This document shows positions 6,558-14,843 of a stretch of DNA of 18,752 bases, piece by piece. The DNA is from Methanimicrococcus sp. Its GTDB lineage: Archaea; Halobacteriota; Methanosarcinia; Methanosarcinales; Methanosarcinaceae. Every line of letters begins with the position of its first letter. The stretch's first letter is position 1. The DNA is taken from the NCBI GenBank assembly GCA_009776675.1, contig WRNK01000002.1:1-18752 (forward strand), read 5' to 3'. The position numbers and the translations under genes were made by a program. Under the pieces are notes generated by a model. It had not been told where the DNA came from and searched no databases. It saw only the letters and a program-made list of their open reading frames with translations.

Positions 6558-7547
6558 TCAATCATTTTCACAATCATTTTCAAAATCCAAATCATACGCT
6601 TCTTTTTCAAAATCGTCATCATCGAATTGGTTTTTGATCTCCCTTCGATATTTGCTGACGTCTTCACCTTTTGATTTTTTGGCATAATACCGGATGTTTC
6701 TAAAAATGCCGCGCAATGTTCGTGCTTCACAAACGGTCAGGTCGGCACGCCCAAGAATGCGCTTCATCATGAGGGCGATTTTTTCTTTTTTAAGCGGGTC
6801 AAATTCCATGTCTTCTAAAACATCCTCAAAGTGATTGCATAAGGCATTAAAGCTTTCAAAATCTGTTGTTTTGTATTTTCCGGTCAGGCTTGCGCCGGAC
6901 AGTTCATAAACCATCACCCCGACAGCATGGGACAAATTCATAATCGGATAAATATGAGAGGTCGGAATCGTTGCAATTATGGAACACAAAGACAGTTCGG
7001 CATTGGAAAAACCGCTGTCTTCACGCCCGAATAATAAGGCAAATTTTGTGTCGGGATGATATTCTTCTATTTTTTCCTTCAATAATTTGGGAGAAAGGGC
7101 AGGGGTTCGGATGTGGTCGCATCCCTTAAATGCACGCGATCCCGTTGTTCCGATTACAACATCGCAGTCAGAGACGGCTTCTTCAATGGTTGAACAAACG
7201 CGGGCGTTTTGTAAAACATCAACGGCATGAGAAGCCATAGCTCTGGCTTCACCTTCAAGAGCACACGGATTGACGAGATACAAATTCAAAAATCCGAAGT
7301 TTTTCATAATACGGCAGACGGAACCGACATTTCCTTGATAGAGCGGTTCCACTAAAACAATACGGAGATTTGATGCGAATTGAGACGGAATGATTTGAGC
7401 GTTTTCCGATTCTTCCGATTCTTTCAATTCTTCCAATTCTTCCGATTCTTTCGATTCTTCCGATTCTTCCAATTCTTTCGATTTTTCCAACTCTTTTGGA
7501 ATTTCCGTTTCCGGCATTTCTGTTTCTGGCATTTCCGTTTCCGACAT
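6558..7547 (-). CDS. trmJ: tRNA 2'-O-methyltransferase TrmJ (SpoU family)
   Basis: TrmJ is a SPOUT-fold, SAM-dependent enzyme that 2'-O-methylates tRNA at position 32. The core starts near residue 60 with NLRIVLVEPLYQGNVGSVC and includes MKNFGF (motif 1), LLFGREDSGFSNAEL (motif 2) and the knotted SAM site IPTSHIYPIMNLSHAVGVM (motif 3). A helical C-terminal region with KRILGRADLTVCEARTLRGI is also typical of TrmJ. The first ~55 residues are odd: three ETEMP-like units, then runs of Glu with Ser, Leu and Lys, clearly expanded by short nucleotide repeats. An acidic tail closes the protein. No strong Shine-Dalgarno precedes ATG 7547; ATGs at codons 6 and 11 are alternatives. Confidence 0.9.
   Translation of the reverse strand: MSETEMPETEMPETEIPKELEKSKELEESEESKESEELEELKESEESENAQIIPSQFASNLRIVLVEPLYQGNVGSVCRIMKNFGFLNLYLVNPCALEGEARAMASHAVDVLQNARVCSTIEEAVSDCDVVIGTTGSRAFKGCDHIRTPALSPKLLKEKIEEYHPDTKFALLFGREDSGFSNAELSLCSIIATIPTSHIYPIMNLSHAVGVMVYELSGASLTGKYKTTDFESFNALCNHFEDVLEDMEFDPLKKEKIALMMKRILGRADLTVCEARTLRGIFRNIRYYAKKSKGEDVSKYRREIKNQFDDDDFEKEAYDLDFENDCEND
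7395..7545 (-). repeat. Low-complexity repeats encoding the TrmJ N-terminus
   Basis: On the minus strand three near-copies of a 15-bp unit encode ETEMP-like repeats. They are followed by a stretch of mixed GAA, GAG, TCG and TTG codons in 6- to 12-bp repeats encoding acidic Glu-Ser-Glu-Leu text. Units are multiples of three and keep the frame. Replication slippage is the likely origin. Confidence 0.75.
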
Positions 7548-7837
7548 TTTTACTTGTCACTTTTTGTTTTAATTTGTCATGCAACAATTATCCCGTTTAT
7601 AATTAATTGTTATGCCTTTCTTTTTTTGTTTTTATATTTCTTCATTTTTTAAATCGGTTGAGTGATAATATTTAAATATAAGTGGTACAAAATGTGTACA
7701 ACTTCTATCAGAGACTTTGTCGGGTCATGCCATTTTTATCGAAACGGCTTGATAGAAAGGCACTATAAATTAAAAAATACTTATATTTATCAATTTTAGT
7801 ACGATTTTGGTCGTTTTAAACAAAATGGAGATTTATT
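7548..7837 (+). promoter_or_regulatory. hdrED promoter and leader region
   Basis: This gap separates divergent trmJ and hdrE. TTTAAATATA at 7671-7680 is a close match to the archaeal TATA box and would start transcription near 7700-7705, giving a leader of about 135 bases. A second TATA-like element, CTATAAATT at about 7763-7771, would give a short leader of roughly 40-45 bases. GGAG at 7827-7830, seven bases before ATG 7838, is the ribosome binding site. Confidence 0.5.
7703..7757 (+). promoter_or_regulatory. Structured element in the hdrED leader
   Basis: TTCTATCA at 7703-7710 pairs perfectly with TGATAGAA at 7750-7757. Inside this stem, GCC-A-TTT at 7729-7735 can pair with AAA-C-GGC at 7742-7748. 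The nested fold lies wholly within the long leader expected from the upstream TATA box. It matches no riboswitch class known to me. Confidence 0.4.
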
Positions 7838-8674
7838 ATGGAATATTTTTCAGGAATTTCAGGTGTCTCATTGACATTTGTTGTGATGATGACAATGTGT
7901 TCCCTTTCTATTTTCCTTCTTCTTATCGGTCTTTACTTTAACCTTCGCAAATGGAGTCAAGGCTCCGAAGGTTACGGGCTGGACCCTGTTGACGGAAAAA
8001 AAGGCAACATTCTTGTTTTCTTTAAATCCTATTGGAATCAATTAAATGCACACTCTGTTCACCATGGTCAGATTTTTTTTGAAACATTAATTTTTGATGT
8101 TTTGCTCCAAAGAAGAACTCTTAGGGCAGATCCATTCCGCTGGTTCATGCACATCCTTATTTTCGTTGGTTGGATGGGCCTTTTCGCTTTATCCGGTCTC
8201 ATGTTTTTCATTGAGATTACACACATGGTCGGCATTGAAATTATGGATCCCGGACACTTCAGAGATCTGCTTCAATTCCCCAACCAAGTTCTCGGCTACA
8301 TCTTGCTGTTCGGTGTTTTGATTGCTCTTGTGCGCAGACTTGTTATCCCCAAAGTCCGCCAAAACACAAACTCTTATGACGCTGTTTTGATTGTGACGCT
8401 CTTTGTTGTCGTCGTGTCCGGCTTTATCGCACACGCCGGAAGATATATTGCAACAGGAATTACTGATTTTACCGGCATTGATCTGCTTTTCTTAGACTAT
8501 AAGATTTGGACGCTTTGGGGTATGCCGGTTTTCCTCACCTACGTCAAAGAACTGGCTTTAGCACACAGCGTTCTTGCACTCTTCATCGGATTTTCAATCA
8601 TTGCGTTTAGCAAGTATATTCACATGATTACAAGTCCTTTGACAATGATTCTGAATAAAGGAGGCGAAAAGTAA
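7838..8674 (+). CDS. hdrE: Heterodisulfide reductase subunit HdrE (cytochrome b)
   Basis: HdrE is the membrane cytochrome b subunit of the HdrDE complex of Methanosarcinales. It takes electrons from reduced methanophenazine and passes them to HdrD, contributing to proton translocation. The 278-residue product shows about five hydrophobic spans (around residues 13-33, 105-128, 150-168, 185-205 and 235-265). Histidines in and near these spans, as in [37 protein letters not shown] and [10 protein letters not shown], are candidates for haem ligation. HdrE's presence separates this organism from methanogens that use only cytoplasmic HdrABC. The start follows GGAGATTTATT. Its TAA overlaps the hdrD ATG by one base. 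Confidence 0.95.
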   Translation: MEYFSGISGVSLTFVVMMTMCSLSIFLLLIGLYFNLRKWSQGSEGYGLDPVDGKKGNILVFFKSYWNQLNAHSVHHGQIFFETLIFDVLLQRRTLRADPFRWFMHILIFVGWMGLFALSGLMFFIEITHMVGIEIMDPGHFRDLLQFPNQVLGYILLFGVLIALVRRLVIPKVRQNTNSYDAVLIVTLFVVVVSGFIAHAGRYIATGITDFTGIDLLFLDYKIWTLWGMPVFLTYVKELALAHSVLALFIGFSIIAFSKYIHMITSPLTMILNKGGEK

Positions 8675-9954
8675 TGGCAAAAAAAGCCCCCTCTCTTGAA
8701 ATTAAAAACATAACGGCTGCCCAATTAATGGAACTTGACGGCTGTATGCGATGCGGTGAATGCGCCGAATGGTGCCCGACCTACGAAGGTTCCGGATTCA
8801 AGCCGGGTCTTTCCCCGCGTGATAAAATTTACCGCTGGAAAAAGTTCGTTGACAAATCCTACGGTTTTATGGCAACGCTTTTTGGTCCGAAAGAAATTCC
8901 TGAAGAAGAATTTGTCGCATTCAAAGATGACGTTCACGGCTGTACAACCTGCGGCATTTGTGCCACGGTTTGTGAATCCGGCATCAACACAGTCGAGCTT
9001 TGGGAAGCCATGCGCGCCAACCTCGTCAAAAGAGGAACCGGTCCGTACGGCAAGCAATCTCAAATACCAAAAATAATCAATGATTCCAACAACGCTTACA
9101 ATGAACCAAAAGCCAACCGCTTGAACTGGATTCCTGAAGATGTTAAAATCGCCGACAAAGCAGACATTCTTTATTTCAGCGGCTGTACGGCAGGTCTGAA
9201 GCAAACCAACCTTGCAATTTCAACAGCCCGTGTTTTAAACAAACTCGGCGTTGAATTCTGTATGATTGGCGAAGATGAAGCCTGCTGCGGCTCTGTTTTA
9301 ATCAGAACCGGCCAATACCACAAAGAAAACGAACTTGCAAAAAGATTGGCAAGAGCCAACGTCGATGCCATAAAAGCCAAAGGCGCAAAACTTGTTCTTT
9401 ATGCATGTTCCGGCTGTTTCAGAGCATCCCTCGTAGACTGGCCCAGACTTCTTGGTGAAGAAGTACCCTTTAAAATCATGCACGTCTCCCAATTCCTTGC
9501 CGAAAAAATCGAAAAAGGAGAAGTGAAATGGGAACAAAAACCATTTGGCGAAGACAAAGTTGTCACTTACCACGACCCGTGCCACCTTGGACGCCACGTC
9601 GGTGTTTATGACGAACCCCGAAAAGTTCTCCAAAGCATGCCCGGCATGACTTATGTAGAAATGGAGCGCACAAAATCTTATCAAAGATGCTGTGGTGCCG
9701 GCGGCGGTGTCAAATCCGGTCTGCCAGATTTGGCATTGTCTATTGCAAAAATGCGTGTCGGAGACGCCATTGAAGTTTTGTACCCCGAAGACAAAACACA
9801 AACAAATATTTATGCTCAAGCCTGTCCGTTCTGTAAGAGAAACCTCTCTGACGGTCTTGACGCCTTAAAAGCTGAAAACGTTGGCAAAGCCGATATGGTT
9901 ATCGAAGACATCGTTGAAATCAGCGCCCGTGCACTCGGTTTGAAAACAACCTGA
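8674..9954 (+). CDS. hdrD: Heterodisulfide reductase subunit HdrD
   Basis: HdrD is the catalytic subunit that reduces the CoM-S-S-CoB heterodisulfide, the terminal acceptor of methanogenesis. The 426-residue protein starts with two [4Fe-4S] ferredoxin motifs: Cys24, 27, 30, 34 ([12 protein letters not shown]) and Cys90, 93, 96, 100 ([12 protein letters not shown]). Two CCG domains follow. The first has Cys171, Cys204-205 and Cys245/248. The second has Cys303, Cys339-340 (CCGAGGG) and Cys384/387 (CPFCKRN). These domains bind the unusual active-site clusters. All key cysteines are intact. It is translated from an ATG overlapping the hdrE stop and followed by a strong terminator, so hdrED is a two-gene unit. 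Confidence 0.97.
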   Translation: MAKKAPSLEIKNITAAQLMELDGCMRCGECAEWCPTYEGSGFKPGLSPRDKIYRWKKFVDKSYGFMATLFGPKEIPEEEFVAFKDDVHGCTTCGICATVCESGINTVELWEAMRANLVKRGTGPYGKQSQIPKIINDSNNAYNEPKANRLNWIPEDVKIADKADILYFSGCTAGLKQTNLAISTARVLNKLGVEFCMIGEDEACCGSVLIRTGQYHKENELAKRLARANVDAIKAKGAKLVLYACSGCFRASLVDWPRLLGEEVPFKIMHVSQFLAEKIEKGEVKWEQKPFGEDKVVTYHDPCHLGRHVGVYDEPRKVLQSMPGMTYVEMERTKSYQRCCGAGGGVKSGLPDLALSIAKMRVGDAIEVLYPEDKTQTNIYAQACPFCKRNLSDGLDALKAENVGKADMVIEDIVEISARALGLKTT

Positions 9955-9974
9955 GTAAATGATGAAGTAATGAA

Positions 9975-10030
9975 GAAAAATGATTTCGTTTGAAGTCATT
10001 TTCTTTCTTTTCTTTTTTTTATTTTTTTTT
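9975..10030 (+). terminator. Terminator of hdrED
   Basis: AAAATGATTTC (9977-9987) and GAAGTCATTTT (9992-10002) form an 11-bp stem with one G-U pair and a four-base loop. A long pyrimidine/T tract runs to about 10030. It begins about 20 bases after the hdrD stop. Confidence 0.8.
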
Positions 10031-10091
10031 GGAGAGCGTTGGCTGTTTTTAAAAGCCGTTGAAAAATAAGTAAAAATTGAAAAAACCAATA

Positions 10092-10129
10092 AAAATTAAA
10101 AAAAAGAAGGACAATTATGCATTGTCCTT
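10092..10129 (-). terminator. carB terminator enclosing the carB stop codon
   Basis: On the minus strand AAGGACAAT (10129-10121) pairs perfectly with ATTGTCCTT (10115-10107) around a five-base loop, followed by a T-rich run down to about 10092. The left arm encodes the last Lys-Asp-Asn of CarB. The loop holds GCA and the first two bases of the TAA (10117-10115), whose last A (complement of 10115) opens the right arm. Confidence 0.75.
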
Positions 10130-13100
10130 AATATATTCTTGAATCGATTTTACCGTTGCTTTGTTGACTTTAGCCCCGACAATTGCCTTTCCTGCGAGTT
10201 TTGCACTTTGAAGGGTTGTGATATACGGGATGCCGTAATCAACGGCAGCGCGGCGGATTTTTGAACCGTCGCGGCGGGCTTTCATTTTTTCCGTCGGGGT
10301 GTTGATGATTAAGTTCACTTCATTTTTGCGGATGCGGTCAATGACGTTTGGTGTGCCGTCATGGACTTTTAAAACGATGTCCATTGAAATGCCGTTTTTT
10401 TCCATGAACTCGGCGGTTCCTTTGGTTCCGATGAGCTTTAATCCGGCGGATGCCATCTCTTTGGCAACAGTTAATATATCATTTTTGTCTTTATCGCGAA
10501 TGGACATGAAAACGGTTCCTTCAAGCGGCAATATATTGTCCGCAGCCATTTCTGCTTTAAAGAACGCCACATCTAATCGATAGTCAATTCCCATCACTTC
10601 GCCGGTACTCTTCATTTCAGGACTCAAAAGCGGGTCTGCACCTGAAAGTTTGTCAAACGGCAAAATCACTTCTTTGACAGCAACGTGTTTAATCGTGGGT
10701 TCTTTGTTCGCAACATATCCTTGTTCTTTTAGGGATTTGCCGATCATGACTTTTGCAGCAATCTTTGCAAGAGGAATGCCAATCGCTTTTGAAACGAAGG
10801 GGACGGTTCGGCTGGATCTTGGGTTAGCTTCCAACACAAAAACTTTGCCGTTTTGCTCTGCCATTTGGATGTTAATCATGCCTTTGACATTCAAAGCCAA
10901 AGCAATCTTTCGGGTGTAGTCTCGAACAATTTCTAAAGTTTCTTCAGGAAGGGTTTGGGGCGGAAGAACACAAGCCGAGTCGCCGGAGTGAATGCCTGCT
11001 TCTTCGACGTGTTCCATGATGGCGCCGATGAAAACATTCTTTGAATCGCAAACGGCATCGACATCAATTTCTCTTGCACCTTCCAAATAGTCGTCAATTA
11101 AAATCGGATGATCTTGGGAAACACGAACAGCTTCCTTAATATATTTTTCAAGCTCATCTTGGCTGTAAACAATTTCCATCGCCCGCCCGCCCAAAACATA
11201 GGAAGGACGAACCAAAACCGGATAACCGATTTTTTCGGCAATTTCAACGGCTTGCTTTCCCGAAGCTGCGTATCCGGCTTCCGGCTGCAAGATGCCAAGC
11301 TTTTTCATCATGACGTTGAAACGCTCTCTGTCTTCTGCAACATCCATATCTTCAGGCGATGTTCCCAAAATCTGTGTTTTTAAGCCTCTTCTTTTGAGTT
11401 CCTTTTCAAGCGGAATGGCTAAGTTTACGGATGTTTGTCCGCCGAACTGTACCAAAATGCCATCCGGATTCTCTTTTTCCACAATATTCATGACATCTTC
11501 AAGCGTCACCGGCTCAAAGAAAAGCTTATCGGATGTGTCGTAGTCCGTTGAAACGGTTTCGGGGTTGTTGTTGATGATATGCGTTTCAATGCCTTCTTCG
11601 CGAAGCGCCTTAACGGCATGAACGGTACAGTAGTCAAACTCAATCCCTTGTCCGATACGAATCGGTCCGGATCCGAGAATCAGGACTTTTTTGCGGTCGG
11701 TGGTTTTTGAGAGGTTTGGGGCATCGTACTGTGTGTAATAATAAGGCGTAAATGATTCCAAATCATCGGCACAAGAGTCAACCATGCGGTAAGATGCAAT
11801 AATTTGCTCCTTCTCTCTCATGTCGGCAACTTCTTCTCGGCTCTTTTTGGCTAGTTCGCCGATTCTTTCATCGCTGAATCCTAATTTTTTAGCTTCCAAA
11901 AGAATTTCTTTTGTCAGCGGTTCTTCGGAGAGCGTTTTTTCAAACAAGACAAAATTGCTGATTTTTTCAATGAAGAACGGATTGATTTTTGTCCAATCGG
12001 AAATTGTTTTGACGGAATATCCCTTTTTCAAGGCATAAATGATGACAAAGATGCGTTCATCGGTTGCCCCTCTCAAAAGTTTTTCAATTTCTTCGTTTGT
12101 CCAAGAATATTCATCAATGTGTTTTCCAAGGTCCAGCCCGCGAATTGATTTTTGGAGCGCATCTTCAACGGTGCCGCCGATCGCCATCACTTCGCCTGTA
12201 CTTTTCATGGACGTCGTTAATGTTCTGTCTGCAGCCGTGAATTTATCAAAAGGCCAGCGCGCCATTTTTGCAACAATGTATTGGACATTGGGTTCATAGT
12301 TTGAAGAGCCGATTTCGACGCCTTTGATCAATTCATCCAGTGTCAAGCCGATTGCAATTTTAGCAGTGGTTCTTGCAATCGGAAATCCGGTTGCTTTTGA
12401 AGCCAAAGCAGATGAGCGGGAAACACGCGGATTGACTTCAATGACTCTGTAATCATGCGTTTCGGGATTGTAAGCCAGCTGAATATTGCAGCCGCCTTCG
12501 ATGTTTAAGGCTCTCAAAATCCGAATGGCTGCAGCGCGAAGCATTTTTTCATCATCTTTTGGAACTGTGAGAATGGGTGCAACAACCATAGACTCGCCGG
12601 TATGAATCCCCATCGGATCAATGTTTTCCATTGTACAGATGACAACACATGTATCATTTTTGTCCCGCATCACTTCATATTCAATTTCTTCCCAGCCAAG
12701 AACGCTTTCTTCAATCAAAAGCTGGTGAATGCGGCTCTTTTTAAATCCTCTTTCTGAAATTTCCATCAATTCTTCACGGGTGTGCGCAATGCCACCGCCG
12801 GCGCCTCCAAGCGTATATGCCGGTCGGATAATAAGCGGCAGACCAAATTCTTTGATGGTTGCTTCAACTTCATCCATTGAAACAACAGCCTTGCTTCTTG
12901 GAACTTTTTCTCCGATGCTGACCATCAGATCTTTAAATAACTCTCGGTCTTCTGTGTTTTTAATGGATTCAACTTGTGTTCCTAAAAGCTTGACATTATG
13001 CTTTGCAAGAATGCCTTTTTCAAATAATTCCGTTGTCATATTCAGGCCGGTCTGTCCGCCGATTCCTGCAATAATACTGTCCGGTTTTTCTTTTTCAATA

Positions 13101-13330
13101 ATTTTTTCAATAATTTCGGCGTTAATCGGTTCTACATAGACCGAATCAGCCGTTTCCGGATCTGTCATGATGGTTGCCGGATTAGAGTTGATCAAGACAA
13201 CATTGATTCCTTCTTCTTTAAGTGCGCGACATGCTTGTGTTCCTGAAAAGTCAAATTCTGCGGCTTGTCCGATTGTAATTGGTCCGGATCCGATTAATAA
13301 TACTTTTTTTACATCTTGTCGTTTCGGCAT
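10115..13330 (-). CDS. carB: Carbamoyl-phosphate synthase large subunit CarB
   Basis: CarB makes carbamoyl phosphate from bicarbonate, ammonia (channelled from glutamine by CarA) and two ATP, feeding pyrimidine and arginine synthesis. The 1071-residue protein has the usual duplicated layout. The N-terminal half starts [20 protein letters not shown] with an ATP-grasp domain ([32 protein letters not shown]). The second half, starting near residue 550, repeats it ([45 protein letters not shown]). A C-terminal MGS-like regulatory domain follows ([20 protein letters not shown]). The ATG lies behind AGGAG. Unusually, no carA is adjacent: upstream is 1.5 kb of gene-free DNA. A TATA-like GATATAAA at 13386-13379 could drive it. 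Confidence 0.97.
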   Translation of the reverse strand: MPKRQDVKKVLLIGSGPITIGQAAEFDFSGTQACRALKEEGINVVLINSNPATIMTDPETADSVYVEPINAEIIEKIIEKEKPDSIIAGIGGQTGLNMTTELFEKGILAKHNVKLLGTQVESIKNTEDRELFKDLMVSIGEKVPRSKAVVSMDEVEATIKEFGLPLIIRPAYTLGGAGGGIAHTREELMEISERGFKKSRIHQLLIEESVLGWEEIEYEVMRDKNDTCVVICTMENIDPMGIHTGESMVVAPILTVPKDDEKMLRAAAIRILRALNIEGGCNIQLAYNPETHDYRVIEVNPRVSRSSALASKATGFPIARTTAKIAIGLTLDELIKGVEIGSSNYEPNVQYIVAKMARWPFDKFTAADRTLTTSMKSTGEVMAIGGTVEDALQKSIRGLDLGKHIDEYSWTNEEIEKLLRGATDERIFVIIYALKKGYSVKTISDWTKINPFFIEKISNFVLFEKTLSEEPLTKEILLEAKKLGFSDERIGELAKKSREEVADMREKEQIIASYRMVDSCADDLESFTPYYYTQYDAPNLSKTTDRKKVLILGSGPIRIGQGIEFDYCTVHAVKALREEGIETHIINNNPETVSTDYDTSDKLFFEPVTLEDVMNIVEKENPDGILVQFGGQTSVNLAIPLEKELKRRGLKTQILGTSPEDMDVAEDRERFNVMMKKLGILQPEAGYAASGKQAVEIAEKIGYPVLVRPSYVLGGRAMEIVYSQDELEKYIKEAVRVSQDHPILIDDYLEGAREIDVDAVCDSKNVFIGAIMEHVEEAGIHSGDSACVLPPQTLPEETLEIVRDYTRKIALALNVKGMINIQMAEQNGKVFVLEANPRSSRTVPFVSKAIGIPLAKIAAKVMIGKSLKEQGYVANKEPTIKHVAVKEVILPFDKLSGADPLLSPEMKSTGEVMGIDYRLDVAFFKAEMAADNILPLEGTVFMSIRDKDKNDILTVAKEMASAGLKLIGTKGTAEFMEKNGISMDIVLKVHDGTPNVIDRIRKNEVNLIINTPTEKMKARRDGSKIRRAAVDYGIPYITTLQSAKLAGKAIVGAKVNKATVKSIQEYIKDNA

Positions 13331-13378
13331 TTGTTGTCTCCTGTATTTTTTTATGAATATTGTTTATAATTTTTAAAA

Positions 13379-13407
13379 TTTATATCATTTTGATAGCATT
13401 TTGCTAT
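13379..13407 (-). promoter_or_regulatory. carB TATA box and adjoining palindrome
   Basis: On the minus strand GATATAAA (13386-13379) resembles an archaeal TATA box about 50 bases upstream of the carB ATG. Directly upstream of it, ATAGCA-AAA-TGCTAT (13407-13393) is a perfect palindrome with a three-base centre, placed where a regulator could compete with TFB/TBP binding. Read on the plus strand the palindrome is followed by T5 and could instead be a weak terminator. Confidence 0.4.
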
Positions 13408-13740
13408 TTTTTAATAGGGTAAGTTTCTCTCTGTTGAAAACCACATTGCTTTTAATTCGGATCTTTATCATGGATATAATATTTTTTGTTAAAAAAGAAA
13501 ATGTTGAAAAAAGGAAAGTAAAAGTAAAATCGTAAATAATTTTTGAAAATAAAACAGATTTCGTGAGTATCCGTGTCAATAAATCAATGCTCCAAAGGGA
13601 TGATTTGACAGGATACACTTGATATTTATGTTTATTTACGACTGTTTCCGGTATCAGTAACATGATTTTTTCAATCCGTATGCTTTTTGGTTTTCAATTG
13701 ATTTTTAGACTTATAGCCATTTTAAGCCCCTGTGTTCAGC

Positions 13741-13990
13741 CTACTTATGCTTATTTTAAGCTTACTTAAGCTTATTTTAAGCTTACTTAAGGCTTATTTA
13801 AGCTTACTTAAGGTTTATTTTAAGCTTACTTAAGGCTTATTTTAAGCCTACTTATGGCTTATTTTAAGCCTGCTTAAGGCTTATTTTAAGCCCTATGTTA
13901 AACCTACTTAAGCTTATTAAAACTTGAATTTTAAGCCGACTTAAGCTTATTTTAAACTCATATTAAGTTTATTTTAAACTTTTTTTAAGC
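13741..13990. repeat. 22-bp palindromic tandem repeat array
   Basis: Some eleven units of 21-23 bp (one or two longer) follow each other without spacers. Each has a TTATTTTAAGC(C/T) part and a (T)ACTTAAG(G)C part. The palindrome GCTTATTTTAAGC occurs exactly at 13749, 13770, 13835, 13857 and 13879. In three adjacent units it extends to GGCTTA-TTT-TAAGCC spaced exactly 22 bp apart. The right-hand units decay. Frequent TAA codons and unit lengths not divisible by three rule out coding. Confidence 0.9.
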
Positions 13991-14111
13991 CTTTTCAGGT
14001 GGATTGATTGTTTTTCCAATATATATAATCTCTGTGATTGGAATTATCATTAATATCAAGTGACATTAAACAAAACGAAACAATACATCAAAATCTAGAA
14101 AATGAAACTCA

Positions 14112-14284
14112 AGCAGTATTAAATTTAACATTAAGAAACAAGCAATGTTAAATTCAAACAGTTAAGGAAATAATTCAAGCAGTATTAAATTCAAACAGTT
14201 AAGGAAACAATTCAAGCAGTATTAAATTCAAACAGTTAAGGAAACAATTCAAGCAGTATTAAATTCAAACAGTTAAGAAACAAA
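14112..14284. repeat. 37-bp direct tandem repeat
   Basis: Copies starting AGCAGTATTAAATTCAAACA begin at 14178, 14215 and 14252, exactly 37 bp apart. A slightly diverged copy starts at 14141 and a shortened 29-bp copy at 14112. The copies abut directly with no spacer, so this is a tandem repeat and not CRISPR. The unit is not a multiple of three and the tract has no open frame. Confidence 0.9.
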
Positions 14285-14454
14285 TTTTTTAAAATTTATA
14301 AAATTATTCTCTGCCGCAATTATTTATAAAACATATATGGGATCACATATTAATTAGTAATATCGTTATTTACGAACAGATTCAAATGGATCTCGAATGA
14401 TTCTGTTATAGAATGATTTTAACAATCGTTTTTTTAAAAAAAGGTTTGGAAGTT

Positions 14455-14604
14455 CAGAAAAGGATAATTCGCCACAAATCATCCTTTTCTCTTTTCACAC
14501 ATTTCTTCCAATTCAAAGATTTTTTCGAGTCCGGTTGAGTTAATGATTCTTAGCCCAACGCTGACAAGGAAGTAATAGGTTCCAATTGAATATATACTTG
14601 TCGT
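14455..14604 (-). pseudogene. Possible remnant of a gene 3' end
   Basis: On the minus strand a 49-codon stretch without a start codon runs TTSIYSIGTYYFLVSVGLRI and onward to LEKS and RIILF before a TGA. If one A were added to the A5 run near 14520, the frame would read LEKIFELEEMCEKRKG and stop at 14480, which looks more protein-like. The stretch is flanked upstream by in-frame stops. A decayed gene is possible, chance is not excluded, and no family was recognised. Confidence 0.2.
14457..14491. terminator. 10-bp perfect hairpin in the repeat region
   Basis: AGAAAAGGAT (14457-14466) and ATCCTTTTCT (14482-14491) form a perfect 10-bp inverted repeat with a 15-base loop. On the minus strand a T7 run lies about 14 bases beyond it; on the plus strand CTTTTC follows. 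It could terminate a decayed minus-strand gene or an unrecognised small RNA. Confidence 0.35.
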
Positions 14605-14802
14605 TCAAATTATAGCAGATTCTATCAATTCGGTCAAAATTTGCTATATTTTCATTCGTTTTTTTTAGCCTAAATAATTTTCATATCAAAACATATCAAA
14701 AAACAACATTTTTGTAACTATTTTCATCATATTTTTCTACATATCTTCTACCAATGCTGTTTCTTTTGCTACAACCCTTTTTATAGCATTTTGTTTAAAA
14801 AC

Positions 14803-14829
14803 ATATCATTTTGATATCATTTTGATATA
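14803..14829 (-). terminator. Tandem palindrome after the S41 protease gene
   Basis: On the minus strand ATATCA-AAA-TGATAT is repeated in an overlapping pair and followed by GTTTTT, beginning 14 bases past the protease stop. It is a plausible weak terminator. It also shares most of its sequence with the motif at 13382-13407. Confidence 0.4.
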
Positions 14830-14843
14830 ATTTCCTATATTTT

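Larger units (their letters stand above)
13331..14843. other. 1.5-kb gene-free repeat region
   Basis: No convincing gene is seen between carB and the S41 protease gene, both on the minus strand. Contents in order: the carB leader and TATA-like box, a palindromic motif beside it (13382-13407), plain AT-rich DNA, the 22-bp palindromic repeat array (13741-13990), the 37-bp tandem array (14112-14284), a hairpin with a possible gene relic (14455-14604), more AT-rich DNA, and a second palindromic motif just before the protease stop (14803-14829). A minus-strand frame at 13385-13663 is judged to be chance. Confidence 0.7.

Noticed and set aside
7255..7587. Minus-strand frame rich in RIGRIERIG
   Set aside because: It is a frame-shifted reading of the trmJ N-terminal repeats; the TrmJ frame carries the conserved enzyme core.
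7380..7652. Plus-strand Phe/Arg-rich 90-codon frame
   Set aside because: It is the antisense shadow of the Glu-rich repeat region of trmJ.
9172..9819. Antisense frames within hdrD
   Set aside because: They are shadows of a strongly conserved gene with every cluster-binding cysteine in the sense frame.
13385..13663. Minus-strand 92-codon frame upstream of carB
   Set aside because: Composition is that of random AT-rich DNA, no family is recognised, no Shine-Dalgarno is present, and it runs through the likely carB promoter region.
13741..13990. CRISPR or coding repeat
   Set aside because: Units have no spacers, contain TAA in several frames and change frame between copies.
14112..14284. CRISPR array
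   Set aside because: The 37-bp units are directly adjacent with no unique spacers, and no cas genes are nearby.
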